The notes beneath the pieces are model-generated. The model ran no database searches. It was not told the origin of the DNA and saw nothing but the letters and a program-made list of their open reading frames with translations. DNA of 14,006 nucleotides from Prolixibacteraceae bacterium (lineage in GTDB: Bacteria > Bacteroidota > Bacteroidia > Bacteroidales > Prolixibacteraceae): positions 1 to 14,006 of the forward strand of contig JAGODU010000101.1 in the NCBI GenBank assembly GCA_017998095.1, written 5' to 3'. This document shows, piece after piece, positions 13,867-14,006 of this stretch (the first letter of the stretch is position 1; every line of letters starts with the position of its first letter). Position numbers and translations under genes: made by a program.

Positions 13867-14006
13867 GTTTGTTACTCACTGCAATAAATTCTGCTTAAAT
13901 GAAATAGAATACCTTGAAATATTACCTTGAACACTGCTATTGGTTGATTTTAGTCGTCGCATCTTTTTTTCCAAATAATGGCACTTTAATGGTAGTTTAG
14001 TTAACT
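13867..14006. other. Terminal AT-rich segment without a gene
   Basis: ACCTTGAA occurs twice about 16 bases apart (near 13911 and 13926). No promoter, RNA gene or coding region could be supported. Confidence 0.3.

Noticed and set aside
1..14006. Insertion sequence, phage or tRNA genes
   Set aside because: No transposase, integrase, phage structural gene, terminal inverted repeat with target duplication, or tRNA cloverleaf with CCA-type ends was seen. The branched hairpin at 13796 has stem lengths unlike a tRNA.

Overview
The window looks like an accessory stretch of a Bacteroidota (Bacteroidia-type) chromosome. The DNA is AT-rich. Two genes encode lipoproteins with short hydrophobic leaders and acidic or charged residues after the lipobox cysteine. 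One of these carries a Fibrobacter-succinogenes-major-paralogous (FISUMP) domain behind FN3-like and PKD domains. Most starts lack a strong Shine-Dalgarno, and the best promoter candidate fits the Bacteroidota TTTG / TAnnTTTG pattern. Genus cannot be assigned from sequence alone.

Layout, left to right. The first 640 bases hold a terminator-like repeat tail and otherwise nothing convincing. Then come: a large surface lipoprotein (641-3067, minus); a PD-(D/E)xK nuclease-like gene with its own promoter and two dyads (3628-4344, plus); a small EVE/PUA-like protein (4713-5162, plus); a DnaJ-type zinc-finger protein with a long basic tail (5426-6091, minus); a MORN-repeat protein with C-terminal zinc ribbons (6420-7499, minus); and a 1262-residue WG-repeat protein (7636-11424, minus). 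A palindrome-dense intergenic region (11425-11851) separates the WG-repeat gene from a small lipoprotein (11852-12373, plus). Last come a caspase/CHAT-like GHG...C protein (about 12696-13280, plus), a 63-residue basic protein (13575-13766, plus) and a three-way-junction hairpin after it.

The most striking feature is a dispersed repeat of about 80 bases, here called R0 to R5. All copies are in the same plus orientation whichever strand the neighbouring genes use. They punctuate the left half roughly once per gene and usually lie 60 to 115 bases beyond a gene's 3' end. The copies end in a GACAC/GTGTC-type stem, followed by a T-run in R0, R2 and R4. R1 and R4 also preserve an open reading frame with mostly synonymous differences in their second half. 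The one-gene-one-repeat layout, with unrelated and mostly uncharacterised cargo, resembles a cassette array, but no canonical integron attC site and no integrase are visible. This is an inference from layout, not a demonstrated mechanism.

The genes do not form an evident pathway. The WG-repeat and MORN genes are adjacent and co-directional and could be one transcription unit. The other genes appear to be single-gene units with their own control signals. Nuclease, base- or RNA-binding-like, caspase-like and repeat-scaffold proteins together are what one often meets in genomic islands, including defence islands, but no known defence system is recognised here.
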